Source: Cunninghamia lanceolata (lineage: Eukaryota > Streptophyta > Pinopsida > Cupressales > Cupressaceae). Taken from it: 64,000 nucleotides of DNA. The notes below the pieces were generated by a model. The model worked only from the letters and a program-made list of their open reading frames with translations. It did not search any database and was not told where the DNA came from. The translations under genes were made by a program, and so were the position numbers. Positions 46,977 to 58,731 of this stretch are shown in pieces. Numbering within the stretch: position 1 is the stretch's first letter; every line of letters begins with the position of its first letter. Where the stretch lies: NCBI GenBank assembly GCA_027924645.1, contig BSBN01000781.1:2728001-2792000 (forward strand), in the 5' to 3' direction.

Positions 46977-49795
46977 CTATGTCACCTCCGTTGACAATGA
47001 GGCAAAATCAATGCCCCTCTTTTTGAATTCTGACTCTGCAACCCAGGTAGCTTCTGCTTCAGGCAACTGTTTCCATTTGACCAAATGCTCCATGTAGACG
47101 CCATGTCTGGTCTACTTTTGTACTCTTGAATCCAGTATTCTCTTTTGCAAAGTCACATCTTTTGCTGTCTGTTCCTTCTCTGAAATGGATCCATTTGCTG
47201 CTGACTGAGGACCCCTGTATTGCACCAGGTCTTGGACATTAAACACTAGTGAGATTGCCAAATCTTCTGGTAATTCAATTCTATATGCATTGTTACCATA
47301 CTTGTTCAGGATTCTGCAAGGACCAATTCTCCTCATCTGCAGTTTGGTTGGCGTGCCTTTCTACATTCTGGCTTTGTTCAAGTGCACCATAACCAGATCA
47401 CCAACTTCAAACTGAATATCCCTTCTGTGGGCATCTACTTTGTCTTTGATCTTCTGTGTGTTCTCTGTCAAGGTTTTCTTCACCTGCTCATGCACTTCTT
47501 TCATGGATTGTGCAAAATCCTCTGCATGTCCACTTCTGTTCTCCATGTTTCCCATATTTCTGAGCTCACATATACCTTTGGGATGCATTCCATAGACTAT
47601 TTCGAATGGACTCTTACTAGTAGTCCTATTCACACTGTTATTATAGGCAAATTCTGCCTGATGAATGACAAGATCCTAACTCTGTCCATATTCTTTGGTT
47701 ATACACCTTAACAGGTTGCCCAATGTCCTGTTTACCACCTCTGTCTGACCATCTGTCTATGGGTGATATGCTGAACTAAATGACAAATTTGTCCCCAATC
47801 TCTGCCACAATGTTTTCCAGAAATGCCACATGAATTTAGCATCTCTGTCAGACACAATACTTGTTGGAAGTCCATGAATTCTGATCACTTCTCTGAAAAA
47901 CAAGTGTGCTATATGACTAGCATCATGAGTCACTTTGTAGGGAATGAAATGACTCATCTTGCTAAACCTGTCCACAACTACATAGATGCTGTCATAACCA
48001 GTCTTAGTCTTAGGCAAACCAACTACAAAATCCATACTTACACATTCCCATGGCCTGGAAGGAATGGGTAAGGGTTGGTACAGTCCTGCATTTGAAGTGG
48101 TTCCCTTGGCCTTCTGACATACGATACACTGCTCTACATACCTTCTGATGTCTCTGTGCATCCTTGGCCAATAATAGAACCTTTGGACTAGCTCCAGTGT
48201 CTTATTCAGACCAAAATGGCCACTCAGACTACCATTGTGTTTCTCATGTATGAGATTTTCTCTCATAGATCCTCTTGGCACACATAATTGTCCACCTTTG
48301 AATAGCAATCCCTGCTGTAAGGTGAAATCTGCAAACTCACTATGAAAGTGATTCTCAAAATCTTGACATACCTTGTATGCCTCAGCAAAATCTTCATCAT
48401 CTTGGTAAAGATTCTTGAAATCTTCAACTCCAATGCTCTTCAATTGCACTTCCTGTACTATGAGCAATCTTCTACTCAAAGCATCTACAACTCTGTTCAG
48501 CTGCCCCTTCTTATGCTTAATTGTAAAGGTATAAGACTGTAGGTACTCCATCCATTTGATATGCCTGCTGCTTAACTTATCTTGTGAGTTTAGAAAACTC
48601 AGAGCTTGGTTATCTGTGTAGACAACAAATTCTTTAGGCAGGAGATAATGTCTCCACTTCCTCAATGCTTGGACTAGAGCATACAACTCTAAGTCATACG
48701 GAGAGTACTTACTCTTTGCTTCATTCAACCTCTCACTGAAAAAGGCTACAGGTCTGTTTTCTTGATTTAGCACTACTCCTACAGCTATATTACTTGCATC
48801 ACATTCAATAGTAAATAGCTTATCAAAACTGGGCAACAACAAAATAGGTTGTGTTGCTACCTCTTTCTTCAATCTTTCAAAACTTCTATTTGTAGCTGGT
48901 GTCCATCTGAATTTTGCTTTCATTCCACCCTTAATTGTATCCAACATGGGTGCACACATTCCACTAAAATTTATGATAAACTTTTTGTAAAACTGGGCTA
49001 AGCCATGAAAACTTCTCACCTCTGTGGCTGCTCTGGGAGTAGGCCAGCTCAATATGGCTTCTACTTTGGACTTGTCCATCTTCAACTCTCCCTGGGACAC
49101 CACAAAACCAAGGTATACCAATTCCTGCTTCATGAATTCACACTTCTCCAGATTGATGGTTAGTTGTTCATCATGTAATTTTTGCAAAACAGTATTTACA
49201 TGTTCTAGATGTTCTTCCTTGGTCTGACTAAAAATTAGAATATCATCTAGAAAAACAACAACAAATTTACCAATGTAATCCTTTAGGACTTCATTCATGA
49301 GTCTCATAAAGGTGTTGGGTGCATTTGATAGACCAAATGGCATAACAAGCCATTCATACAGTCCTTCTGTGGTCTTGAAGGCTATCTTCCACTCGTCTCC
49401 TTCCTTGATTCTTATTTGGTGGTAACCACTCTTTAGGTCTATCTTGGTGAAATACTTTGCTTTTCCAATACAGTCCATGAGATCTTCAATTCTGGGAATT
49501 GGGAATCTATACCTTATAGTTATCTTGTTTATGGCTCTGGCATCTGTGCATAATCTCCATGATCCTCCTTTCTTGGGTGCCAATACTGTGGGCACTGCAC
49601 AAGGACTAATATTCTTCCTGATCAATCCTTGATCTAACAACTCCTGCACTTGCCTGGAAATCTCTTTGTGCTGATCTGGAGTCATCTTGTAAGGTGCCTT
49701 GTTTGGCAAAGATGCCCCTGGAATCAGGTCTATCTGATGGCTTATTGCTCTCTGTGGAGGCAATGTAGCTAGTGTACCATCACTAATTATGCTTT
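46977..49795 (-). pseudogene. Chromovirus pol of element D: RT-RH-integrase-chromodomain
   Basis: Long open part 49763-47757. RT: LIRKNISPCAVPTVLAPKKG, YRFPIPRIEDLMD, FTKIDLKSGYHQIRI, active site FLDD in VVVFLDDILIFS. RNase H: FTIECDASNIAVGVVL, AYLSP-type YSPYDLELYALVQAL. Integrase zinc region HEKHNGSLSGH ... CIVCQ; catalytic SMDFVVG and VSDRDAKF. The invariant HPQTDGQTE reads HP-stop-TDGQTE (TAG at 47757-47759). It continues NSVNRTTSKSPFEIVYG, then FNVQDLVQY (GPY/M-like integrase tail). After one more in-frame TAG (about 47112) comes a chromodomain, HGVYMEHLVKWKQLPEAEAT, ending at the stop at 46977. Confidence 0.93.
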
Positions 49796-51586
49796 ATACT
49801 TCTCTAGTATAGGCTACATTTCTTTGGGAATCTCTGTTTTCTTATCCTGTTGTTTTTCTTTTGGTTTTACTATGATGGCATAACCAATACCATCCTCCTT
49901 AAGAGTATTCAGAAACTCTTTTCCACTCACAACCAAGATATTAGGACTCTTTGTCTGAACTGCATCTTCATCTTCCAATGACTGAATTTTATAGGTGACA
50001 CCATCCTTCTAAAAAGAATAGGCATTCTTCTCACCATCATGTACTGCCTTTCGGTCATACTGCCATGGTCTGCCCAATAAGAGATGGCATGCATCCATGG
50101 GTAGTATATCACATAATACCTTATCCTTATAGCCACCTATACTAAACTCTACCCAACTTTGTTCATTCACTACCACATGTTGCCCCTTATTCAACCATGT
50201 GACTCTATATGGGTTTGCATGAGTAATTCTTTTCAAATTTAGTTTTCTAACTGCCTCATCAGAAATAATATTATCAGTAGATCCTGAGTCTATGATAATT
50301 TTACATACCTTATTCAAAATCTTGCACTTGATTCTGAATAGTGCTCTCCTCTGGCTTGGTTCAGACTTTACTGGTTCATTCATCAAGGTTCTCCTTATCA
50401 TTAGGTTCTCTCCATCTTCTGAGTTCAGATTGACCTCAGGTAACTGGCTGCTGGATGCATTGTCTTGGACATAGTGTTTCCTCTTATCACCTCCGTGAGA
50501 AGAGGATGTGGTCTTTTCTGGACACCTATATGCCGGATGACCTAGATTGCCACAGTTGTAACACTTCATGTTGGTGAAATAGGATCCTCTACCTGATCCT
50601 CCTGACCTTCCTCTGTTAGATCCTCTTCCTCTGTGGTTTCCTCTACCACTTGACTCCCCACTCTACTCTGTGAGTTTGGATTCTGCTTGGGATCTATTAT
50701 CAGCATTCCTTCCACCAAAACCTCCTCTGTGTCCTCTGTTATCTCTGCCTCTTCCTCTTCCTCTGCTATTTGAGTCTTGTTTCCTCTTATTCTTTTCCTC
50801 CACTTTTAGTGCCAGCTAATAGTATTTTTGCACTATTGTAGGACACAACAAACTGATTTCTTCTGGTATATTCCACTTCAGACCGTTAAGGTACCTTGCT
50901 ACCTTTATGCTTTCATCCTCCATTACTTTGGACCTTAAGCATAGCTTTTGGAATTCTTCAGTGTATGCACTGACATCTAATTCCTTTTGTCTCAGATTTT
51001 GTCTCTTCCTGTGTAGTTGTATTTCATAATCTTCTGGCATATATGCTTCTTTAATTTTAGCTACCATTCCCTTCCAAGTAGCTATGGGCTTCTTATCTTC
51101 TTTTGCTCTTTCAGTCTGCACAAATTTCCACCAGGTTAAGGCAGCTCCCCTGAGTCTGGATTTGGCCACCTTTACTTTCTATGCCTCGCTTACACCATCA
51201 CATTCAAAGTGATTTTCAAGTCCTTCTATCCACTCCATGACCAAATCTGGGTCCATTTTCCCACTGAAAAGTGGTACTCCTTCCAATGTTTTACCACTCA
51301 TTGCTTTCAAAGCTTTCAAGAATGGTTCTTCTTCCAACTTAGGATCAGGTGTGGGCTCTTCATCTTCTACAGACACACCTTTCCCCTTATCCTTAGAATA
51401 CTTAACTCGCTGGCTGACTTCTTTAGTCTTTTGCAACATTACACCTAGCTTACTCTCCATTTCTGCTAATCTTTCTTGTAGGAGTCTATTCTCCTCCTCT
51501 TGATCTTCAACTTTCTTTGCTAACTCTGCATTAGTCACCATTTTCTTGGATGAACTAACAGACTCACTTGAACTCGGTGATGACAT
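49796..51586 (-). pseudogene. Gag-protease frame of element D
   Basis: Starts at ATG 51586 (MSSPSSSESVSSSKKM) with a coiled-coil-like AELAKKVEDQEEENRLLQER segment. The retrotransposon gag domain follows (VPLFSGKMDPDLVMEWIEGL, AALTWWKFVQ, YLNGLKWNIP), then an RG-rich linker and a zinc knuckle CYNCGNLGHPAYRC (about 50560-50519). Protease: KIIIDSGSTDNIIS near 50300. Stops at about 51177, 50814 and 50670 are TAG within an otherwise continuous frame, so they look like point changes. A one-base deletion near 49796 shifts the frame into pol. Confidence 0.9.
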
Positions 51587-51628
51587 ACAACTCTTCTATT
51601 CCTATCTAGGAATAACCCAAATCTTACT

Positions 51629-51640
51629 GCTCTGATACCA
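51629..51640 (-). promoter_or_regulatory. Primer-binding site of element D
   Basis: On the minus strand TGGTATCAGAGC, three bases from the 5' LTR and 42 bases upstream of the gag ATG. It is intact and complementary to initiator-Met tRNA, as in most plant chromoviruses. Confidence 0.9.
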
Positions 51641-51643
51641 ATT

Positions 51644-53288
51644 TGATAGGGAGGACTCTAGGCTGCTTGCTCTGCATCCTGTAGGTGTACAAGACTATTT
51701 GACAACACTAGCCTTCCTACCAATTCAAAGTGCTAAAAGACATACTCTTTGCAGAGATGGAAAACTCTACTTCTCTGCTTGGTGTGGGACACATACATTG
51801 TCCTCACTGCTTCCAAGGTACTGCCTCAATGGCACATAACTTTCTGAGCCCGTTGCCCACCCTTCTCACTCTGTTCAAGGGTCTGGGCTGCTTGGTGCTC
51901 ACTTTCTTTCTCTCTACTTTTCCACCCCTGCAAATCTATTTTTCCTACTTGTTTATCTAGCCGGACTCCTCACTGAGCTCACCTAGAACAAGCATGCATT
52001 GCCTCTAACCGGTGATCCGACCACCCCACAAAAGAAAAACAAACAAAGAGCATGGCTCTGTTTGATGACCTCCATAATGTACAATGGGATTTGAAGAATC
52101 ATCAAAACAGAGTCATGGCTGGCAAAAGAAAACAAAATGGCAGAAACAGAAAAGACTAATCTACTTCAGAATGATAAAGTGAAAACAGAATAGAAAATAC
52201 TAATGATCGAACTGCTGTATTTTATTTCTGTTCAAAAATTCTGATTACATCAAAATGCTTCACACATCAAAATTTACTTCTTCAATTCTCCTTCTGAACT
52301 CCTTACAGAAAGAATGCTACATCTTATGTATTTGCTAATGTCCGTTATAGGACGGTTCAACTTCCATACCGGTTGGTATTCCAACTGTCCAGTAATTCGG
52401 TTACGCTCTGTCCAACTACCACTTGACAGTTCGCATTCATGAGAACTTTTAGTCCCAAATGCACCCGTTCAAGTCGGACACTGCAGTTTATATACCTGAC
52501 GGCTTAGTAAACTATTGTCGGCACTTTTGCCGCCGACGACCCCTATCTACCCCCATCGGCACAACCCAAACTATCGGCCAACATTCAACCATGAACTCTG
52601 ATAGTCCCTTGTCTCACCGATACCAAGTCTTCACCCTCCGTCGGCGTGACCACTGTGCATCGGCCTCAAATCTTTAAGCTACACCGACAGAAGTCCTCCC
52701 GCCGATGTCCTAAAGCACCATTGGTGTAACAGCCCATATCGGACAAGACCTCAAAAGTCACACTGAACCTTAGACTCCCGCCGATGTCATCGGGGTGACT
52801 ACTCAGCATGGGACAAACCTTTGATACTTATTCTGATGGCCCTTGTCTCACCGACACCTACAGAACGCCTTCATCGGAATGACCACAACCATCGATGAAG
52901 CAAACAATACCTACACTGAAGACCAATGTCTCACCGACCATTCTAACCCATCGGCTTGACATACAACGTCGGCCAATTCGTAACTCCCTTCGCCGATAAA
53001 CACTCCATCGATCAGACTTTCTCCTTTGGCCTAACCTTCATACCTCCTCCCGATATGCATCTCACACCGATAAGTGTCTTCGTTGGCGAGAACTACTTTA
53101 TCGGTGGGACACTAGCTGTCGATATAGTTTCTCAATGCTCGGCCGATGAGCTCTCTCACTCCGATGGACCCAATTTGTAAAAGCATCAACTTCTTCTGCG
53201 CCTTCCCAATTCAAAAACAAAAATATCACACCAAATATATGCAAAACTATATACACATGGGCTCTAAGCCCTTGGTGCTCCTGCACCA
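51644..53288 (-). repeat. 5' LTR of element D
   Basis: 1645 bp, colinear with the 3' LTR without net indels. TATA box on the minus strand at 52487-52494. A plus-strand reading frame crossing 53288 into copia C is a chimera, not a gene. Confidence 0.95.
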
Positions 53289-54640
53289 GGAAGACCTAAT
53301 ACAAATTGAGAAAAATCACACTTGGGATCTTGTTCCCAGACCTAGAAACAAGAATGTGATTGGAACCAAATGGGTCTTCCAGAATAAACTAAATGAAGAT
53401 GGTGAAGTAGTCAGAAACAAAGCAAGATTGGTCTGCAAGGGTTACTCTCAAGTAGAAGGAGTTGATTTTGAAGAAACTTTTGCTCCGGTGGCAAGAATTG
53501 AAGCAGCCAAATTATTTCTTGCCTTTGCTGCCTTCAAGGACTTTAAAGTATATCATATGGATGTCAAGTCTGCCTTCCTGAATGGTGACTTGGAAGAAGA
53601 AGTATACATTGAGCTACTGGATGGATTTCAATTGTTTGATCATGGTGATATGGTCTGCAAGTTGAAGAAAGCACTGTATGGACTCAAACAAGCCCCAAGA
53701 GCCTGGTATGAAAGATTGGATTCAATAAAGGTACTGCTGACAGTAACTTGTACGTCAAAATTGATCATGAAAATATCTTAATTGTTGAAGTGTTTGCTGA
53801 TGATATCATTTTTGGAGGAAGAGATAGTATGTGCAAAACTTTTGCAAATCAAATGAAAAGTGAATTTGAGATGTCCATGTTTGGGGAAATGAATTTCTTC
53901 TTGGATCTGCAAATCATTCAAACAAAGAAAGGAATCTTCATTTCACAGACCAAATATGTGAAAGAATTGTTGAAGAAATTTGGGATGGAAGACTCAAAAC
54001 CAATGAGTACTCCCATGGCAACTGGATGTAAATTGAGCAAAGATGATGACCCTCCTAACGTTGATTAGAAAAAGTATAGGTCAATGATTGGAGGATTATT
54101 GTATCTCACTCAAACTAGACCTGACATTATGAATGTTGTTGGTCTTGTTGCTAGATTCCAAGTTGATCCTAGAGAATCTCATGTCATGGCAATCAAGAGG
54201 ATTCTTAGATATCTAAAAGGGACAGTTGAGTATGGTTTATGGTATCCTAGAGATCATGATTTCTCTCTTCATGCATATACAGATGCCGACTGGGCAGGAG
54301 ATGTGGATGACCAGAAGAGTACCAGTGGTGGAGCATTCTTTTTGGGGGAAAGATTGGTTTCTTAGCTGAGCAAGAAACAAGAGGCAATATCTCTGTCCAC
54401 TACAGAAGAAAAATATATTGCAGCAGCAAGTAGTTGCACTCAAGTATTGTGGATGAAGCAAATTCTAAGAGACATCAAAGTGGAGTATGAGGAACCTATC
54501 ACAATCTTCTTTGATAATTCAAGTGCAATAAATATATCAAAAAATCTGATGTTGCATTCAAAGACAAAACATATATCCATCAAGTTTCATTTTTTGAGAG
54601 AGCAAGTGAACAAGAATGAAGTCAGATTGGAGTTTGTGCC
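53289..54640 (+). pseudogene. Copia RT-RNase H frame of element C, resumed
   Basis: Picks up directly after the GGAAG duplication ([17 protein letters not shown]). [66 protein letters not shown]. It then loses 22 bp between two AGATTGG words near 53715 (present in A and B), which shifts the frame. ADDIIFGG holds the active site. RNase H: YTDADWAGDVDDQ, LHSKTKHISIKFHFLREQV. TAG stops occur at 54066 and 54363. It ends abruptly at 54640 (EFVP) where element E begins. Confidence 0.92.
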
Positions 54641-57349
54641 TGTTAGCACTCATTTTGACCTGGGGTTGATTTTCATGATCAGGGGGTTTCTTCATTTGAA
54701 CCCTTTATCTTCTTGCCCTTTTTCCTAAAAGTGTTGGACCTCCTCAGCATTTTTCAGCTGCAGCATCATATTTTCTTTGAGGAGGAGATCGTCATCATCA
54801 TCTTGTCTTCGATGATGGTCTGCATTATCATGTTTTCTGTCGACTTGTTTTTCATCAGGATCATCATATTTCAATATCGGGTGATGTTTGGATATCATCC
54901 TGATCCTGCTGATGAGCTACAGTGCGCCCTGATTTGCTTGCGGGGGTGATTTTTTCAAGTACCCGGTGATCTTCCATTATCACCTTGCCCTAACATGATG
55001 ATGATGTTGCCCCGATATTCTAAAGGGGTTATTCTTTGAGTTGTTCGACCTGACTTGTTCTTTCTTAAGGGTCGTCATCATCATCATCATATTTCCAGTT
55101 ATCACTGTGCTGCTTGCGGGGGTCATCATATTTTCTGCCTTCATGATATTTCGCCGGGGTGATACCTTTATCATCGGGTGATCTTGGTTATGATCATCCT
55201 GATGATGTTGTTGAAGATTTCTAAGTGTGACCCGATATTCACTAGGGTCATCATATTTTGAACGTCAGGATGATCTTAGTCAATATCATCTTGATGATGT
55301 TGTATCACTTCATGTTCGTTGTTTTATCATCCTGATGATGCTGACGTCATTCTTATGTCAGGGTGATATCTATTTTTCTGCCTATCTGCATCATGATATT
55401 TCCGAAGGAGGGGGTGATATTTTCATATCACCCGGATGTATGTTTGTTCCAGCGTCATGATGATGCTGATATCAAGGAGATATCCGCCTGCCGGCTTCGT
55501 GCATTATCTAGTGGGGGTGATCTTTTCAAGCATCATCATATTCATCTATCGCCCTGATCTTATAGTGGAGCTACAGTGCAACCTGATATTTGTACATCAG
55601 GATGATATTTCTAAATATCTGGTTATCTTCCGAATATCATCCTGATGTCGATATGATGATGACGTCATCAAGGTCCGGGGGGGTCATATTTCTAACACTG
55701 ATCATCTTGTGGAGATCCCCCGATATTTGCAAATATGATGATGACGTCATCCGGATATGAGGAGGTACGCAGTAGGCAGATATGATGATGATGTCATCAG
55801 GATGTTCATCGGCCAGACTTTTGGTATAGGCTCAACAGGAGGATATTCCTCCGATGGATCAGGTTGTGCAGATGAAGGCAATTATCATGCAGGTTATATT
55901 ACGATATGATGCTGACGTCAGGGTGATATTTCAAGCAACAGGATATCATGCTGCTGGAGGATGATGATGATGAAGTCTTATACTAGTGTCGTCAGGAGCA
56001 AAAGCACCGACATCATATATGCTCATGACCTAGTATATAAAGTGTTAAAGAGGTCATCGCGGGGTGCATGTGGGATAATTGTATCCTGCATTTTTTCAAA
56101 TATCATGATGATGAATCTCGGCGGGAAATGGTTGCGATCGACTGTTAGATGTTTTTCCCAAGGCCGCGGGTTGGTGCACCATTAATGGCGAAGGTTGCAG
56201 AGGTATGGGCGGATCTGGTACCCCAATTGAAGGTGTACATCAGCGGACAGTGGCGCAGGGCTCGAGATATCTTCCTGTCTCCTCCCCTACCTGCTGCATT
56301 CATGTTTGGGCGCCAATCTGGTAGTGTTTGAGTGCCATTTTCCTGATACTGTGTATCTGGCGGGATTTTTGGTCAACCATGTAATTAATTGCTGTGGTAC
56401 ACTACCTGGCTATTATAAGCAGGAAGTGTTACTCATTTGTGGTTGTTGAAAGTTGAAGATTTTTGGCTCTGTAATTCAAAACAAGCTGATCTGGTTGTTC
56501 TGTACAGCTTAACCTGTGAGTTTATGTATCTCTTGTTGTATGTTTTTGGCATGAACCCACTGATTTCATGATTAATCTTATATGAGAAATGCTATCTTAG
56601 CATGTGTTTTGTTAATTCTGTCTCCAGTATTGCATGTATTCTTCTTCTGAATCTGGATATTTGGGTAATGTTTAGATTTTAGAGCATAGAATTCCTATGT
56701 TGAATGTCTGATCTTTTAACTTCTGCTCAAGGGGTAGATTAAACTGTTTTCAGGTTGAACATTGGGAAGGGTATACTGCAGTAGGGATACCATAAGTAGA
56801 GATAACTTAACACTCTTATTGGGAGATATCTGTAAGGCAGGTATCACATATATCCCCTTGAAATCCAGTTTTAGCTGTTCATGCTGATCGTTCACAGGTG
56901 TATGTCTACTGACTCCAGGCCCTGGATAGGCACCAATCATGCTTTGTGTTTGTGTTACAACCATGTCCAGCTTTGCATCCAAACTTAAAATCCAAATCAA
57001 AATCTAAAACAACCATTAGGACATTAGAGTTAGTTTTAGGAATCTCAGTCCTCTGTCTACAACTGCAAATAGGCCCAAAGCTAGCCCCTTTGCTCTTATC
57101 TTTCAGTTTTGGTCTACTTACAGGAGACTTATCTGCTTTCTGCCAGCATCCCAGCCTTGTATGCATATCCTCATGGATGTTGAGTAGGGAATACCCCCCT
57201 AGGTCTTGCAGAGCCTGAAGAAGAAGAGGAGATAAAATATAGTCTATCTCCTACACTGTTGGCCCCTGGCCCAGAGATCCTGTTGATCACTGATGGCTAC
57301 CTTGTAGGGAAATCCGGGAATAAGCATCCAGTCTGGGAAAAAACCAACA
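54641..57349 (+). repeat. 5' LTR of element E
   Basis: 2709 bp, TGTTAGCAC to CCAACA, giving inverted TGTT...AACA ends. The left end is fixed by the break in copia C; the right end by the primer-binding site five bases later. U3 is full of CATCAT/GATGATG and GGTGAT words with four TGACGTCA palindromes. Candidate TATA boxes are TATATAA at 56034-56040 and TATTATAAG at 56411-56419. The right-hand copy is outside the window, so the length could not be cross-checked. Confidence 0.82.
55342..55920 (+). promoter_or_regulatory. Four TGACGTCA palindromes in the E LTR
   Basis: Perfect TGACGTCA at 55342-55349, 55660-55667, 55742-55749 and 55913-55920, three of them preceded by GATG or TGATGC context. 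TGACGTCA is the classic binding palindrome of bZIP factors (TGA/CREB type). Location upstream of the candidate TATA boxes fits an enhancer role; binding is inferred. Confidence 0.65.
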
Positions 57350-57354
57350 GAAAT

Positions 57355-57374
57355 TGGCGACTCCGCTAGGGAAC
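57355..57374 (+). promoter_or_regulatory. Primer-binding site of element E
   Basis: TGGCGACTCCGCTAGGGAAC, five bases after the LTR. TGGCGACTCC-type sites are, as I recall, complementary to an Arg tRNA and used by Ogre-like Tat elements; the exact tRNA was not checked. A partial echo, GTGGCGACTCCGAAG, lies at 57423-57437. Confidence 0.75.
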
Positions 57375-57468
57375 CTTGTGAAAGAACCCTGGTTTTCAGA
57401 AGAAAACAGTTCCTAGTAATAGGTGGCGACTCCGAAGTAATCTCCCAACCGGTCAAAGTAAAATTTAT

Positions 57469-58731
57469 ATGCAGGGGAGAAGATCCCAACAAAATCCTTT
57501 ATTTGAAGAGTTACCAGTAACAAAAAGAATGATGTACAGAAGAAAGGGAACTGTCTCAGTTAGTCATGAGAGTTCCCCCAGAAAAGGTGATGATATACAA
57601 GATAACCCTAGGCCATCAGGACAGCATGCGCCTTATTTTTCAACTGCAGAAGCTGATATTCAAGGTGCATATGAGAGGCAACAGGGTGGTAGCATGAGAA
57701 TGAGGTCAGAGGTGTTCCAAGAACGCCCATTTCTAGACCCAAGTGAAAGGTTTGAAGAGGCAGAGTCTCTGAGGGATGATGAAGATGATGACCAGAATGG
57801 TATGAGACCATCTACCTCCAGACCTAAGGATGAACAGTTAGCTGAAGAAATTAGAAGTCTAAGAGCAGAACTAGAATATCTACAAGCCATGAAAATCAGA
57901 GATGATATGAAGCAGAAAGTGCAATCCTTAAGAACTGCCCAAAATGATTCAGTTCCTACCCTAGAAAATGCAAATGTGCAGAGACATCAGCAAAGATATG
58001 AAGTGCAACATCAGCATCATGATGAGAGACAAAATATGAATGATGCTAGGATACCCCTGAACAATGCAGGAAACCAGAATGCAAACAGAAATGTTAATGT
58101 TAATCAGTTAAACAGACAGCCCATGCAGTTAGATAGATTCAGGCAGCTGGTGTTTGATGGTATTCTTGGGTATCCTAACCCCATTGATAAGCATCTGAGG
58201 CTGCAAGTGCCTAAATTTTTAGGAAACAACACAGTGTCAGGAGAAGATCATCTAAAGGCCTTTCAAAATGTCATGGATAACTTTGAGGTTGAACATGAGG
58301 ATGTTTTCATGAAGTCATTCATGCAATCCTTAATAGATGAGGCAAGAGAATGGTACAGGAATCTGCCTGACCGGAGTATTTCATCATGGGATGATTTTAA
58401 AAGGATGTTCAAGGAGCAATATGGTGATAAAACTGACCCTAGCTTTTTTGTAAATGAGTTCACCAGTATCACTAAAGGGTCAAATGAGCAGGTTGCAGAC
58501 TTTAATGCAAGATTTACTAAAGTGTTGAACAAATTGCCACATCACATGAGGCCAAATGAACCAATGTGCATAATTTTGTATATCAATGCCTTTGATGCAA
58601 AGACTGCATATGGACTAAGAGATAAAGGTCCTGCCACTCTCAGGGATGCTTTCAGAATTGCAGTAAATATTGAAAACAATAGGAAAGCATCGGGCAAGAC
58701 AAATAGAAGGGATGATATAAAAATTCTGTAG
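57469..58731 (+). CDS. Gag of gypsy element E
   Basis: ATG 57469 (MQGRRSQQNPLFEELPV). A polar N-terminus with a heptad-rich segment EEIRSLRAELEYLQAMKIRD (about residues 125-145) and an N/Q-rich stretch precede the retrotransposon gag domain (VPKFLGNNTVSGEDHLKAFQ ... SLIDEAREWYRNLP ... WDDFKRMFKEQYGD, about residues 247-325). The frame ends at TAG 58729-58731, but it continues without a break into pol, so this is probably a single mutation (CAG to TAG) or a leaky stop. Gag forms the particle that packages element RNA. Confidence 0.88.
   Translation: MQGRRSQQNPLFEELPVTKRMMYRRKGTVSVSHESSPRKGDDIQDNPRPSGQHAPYFSTAEADIQGAYERQQGGSMRMRSEVFQERPFLDPSERFEEAESLRDDEDDDQNGMRPSTSRPKDEQLAEEIRSLRAELEYLQAMKIRDDMKQKVQSLRTAQNDSVPTLENANVQRHQQRYEVQHQHHDERQNMNDARIPLNNAGNQNANRNVNVNQLNRQPMQLDRFRQLVFDGILGYPNPIDKHLRLQVPKFLGNNTVSGEDHLKAFQNVMDNFEVEHEDVFMKSFMQSLIDEAREWYRNLPDRSISSWDDFKRMFKEQYGDKTDPSFFVNEFTSITKGSNEQVADFNARFTKVLNKLPHHMRPNEPMCIILYINAFDAKTAYGLRDKGPATLRDAFRIAVNIENNRKASGKTNRRDDIKIL

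Larger units (their letters stand above)
45310..53288 (-). mobile_element. Complete chromovirus gypsy element D, TSD GGAAG
   Basis: A full-length 7979-bp Ty3/gypsy element on the minus strand. LTRs at 51644-53288 (5') and 45310-46954 (3') are both exactly 1645 bp, begin TGGTGCAG and end CCCTATCA on the minus strand. A perfect duplication GGAAG lies at 45305-45309 and 53289-53293. Primer-binding site, gag, protease, RT, RNase H, integrase and a C-terminal chromodomain are all present in order. The chromodomain makes it a chromovirus (Tekay/Galadriel/Reina-type; clade not resolved). LTR differences are scattered and mostly transitions. Coding capacity is lost through TAG stops and a one-base deletion near 49796. 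Confidence 0.96.
41209..54640 (+). mobile_element. Copia element C (same family as A/B), twice interrupted
   Basis: A Sirevirus-like copia inserted into the RT of element F; bases 41204-41208 (GCTAT) should be the left duplication. Its 5' LTR, primer-binding site and gag-to-integrase run to 45309. Gypsy element D then interrupts it (45310-53288). RT-RNase H resumes at 53289 with the duplicated GGAAG and continues until gypsy element E inserts after 54640. The remaining RNase H, polypurine tracts and 3' LTR must lie to the right of the window. Joining across D restores the alignment with B exactly, which proves the nesting. Confidence 0.93.

Noticed and set aside
45310..53288. The two 1645-bp near-identical blocks as a segmental duplication of a host locus.
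   Set aside because: TG/CA ends, primer site, polypurine tract and the GGAAG duplication show they are LTRs of one element.
53146..53781. A 211-aa plus-strand frame joining an unknown N-terminus to a copia RT.
   Set aside because: It starts inside the D LTR and crosses the insertion junction at 53288/53289; it is a chance fusion.
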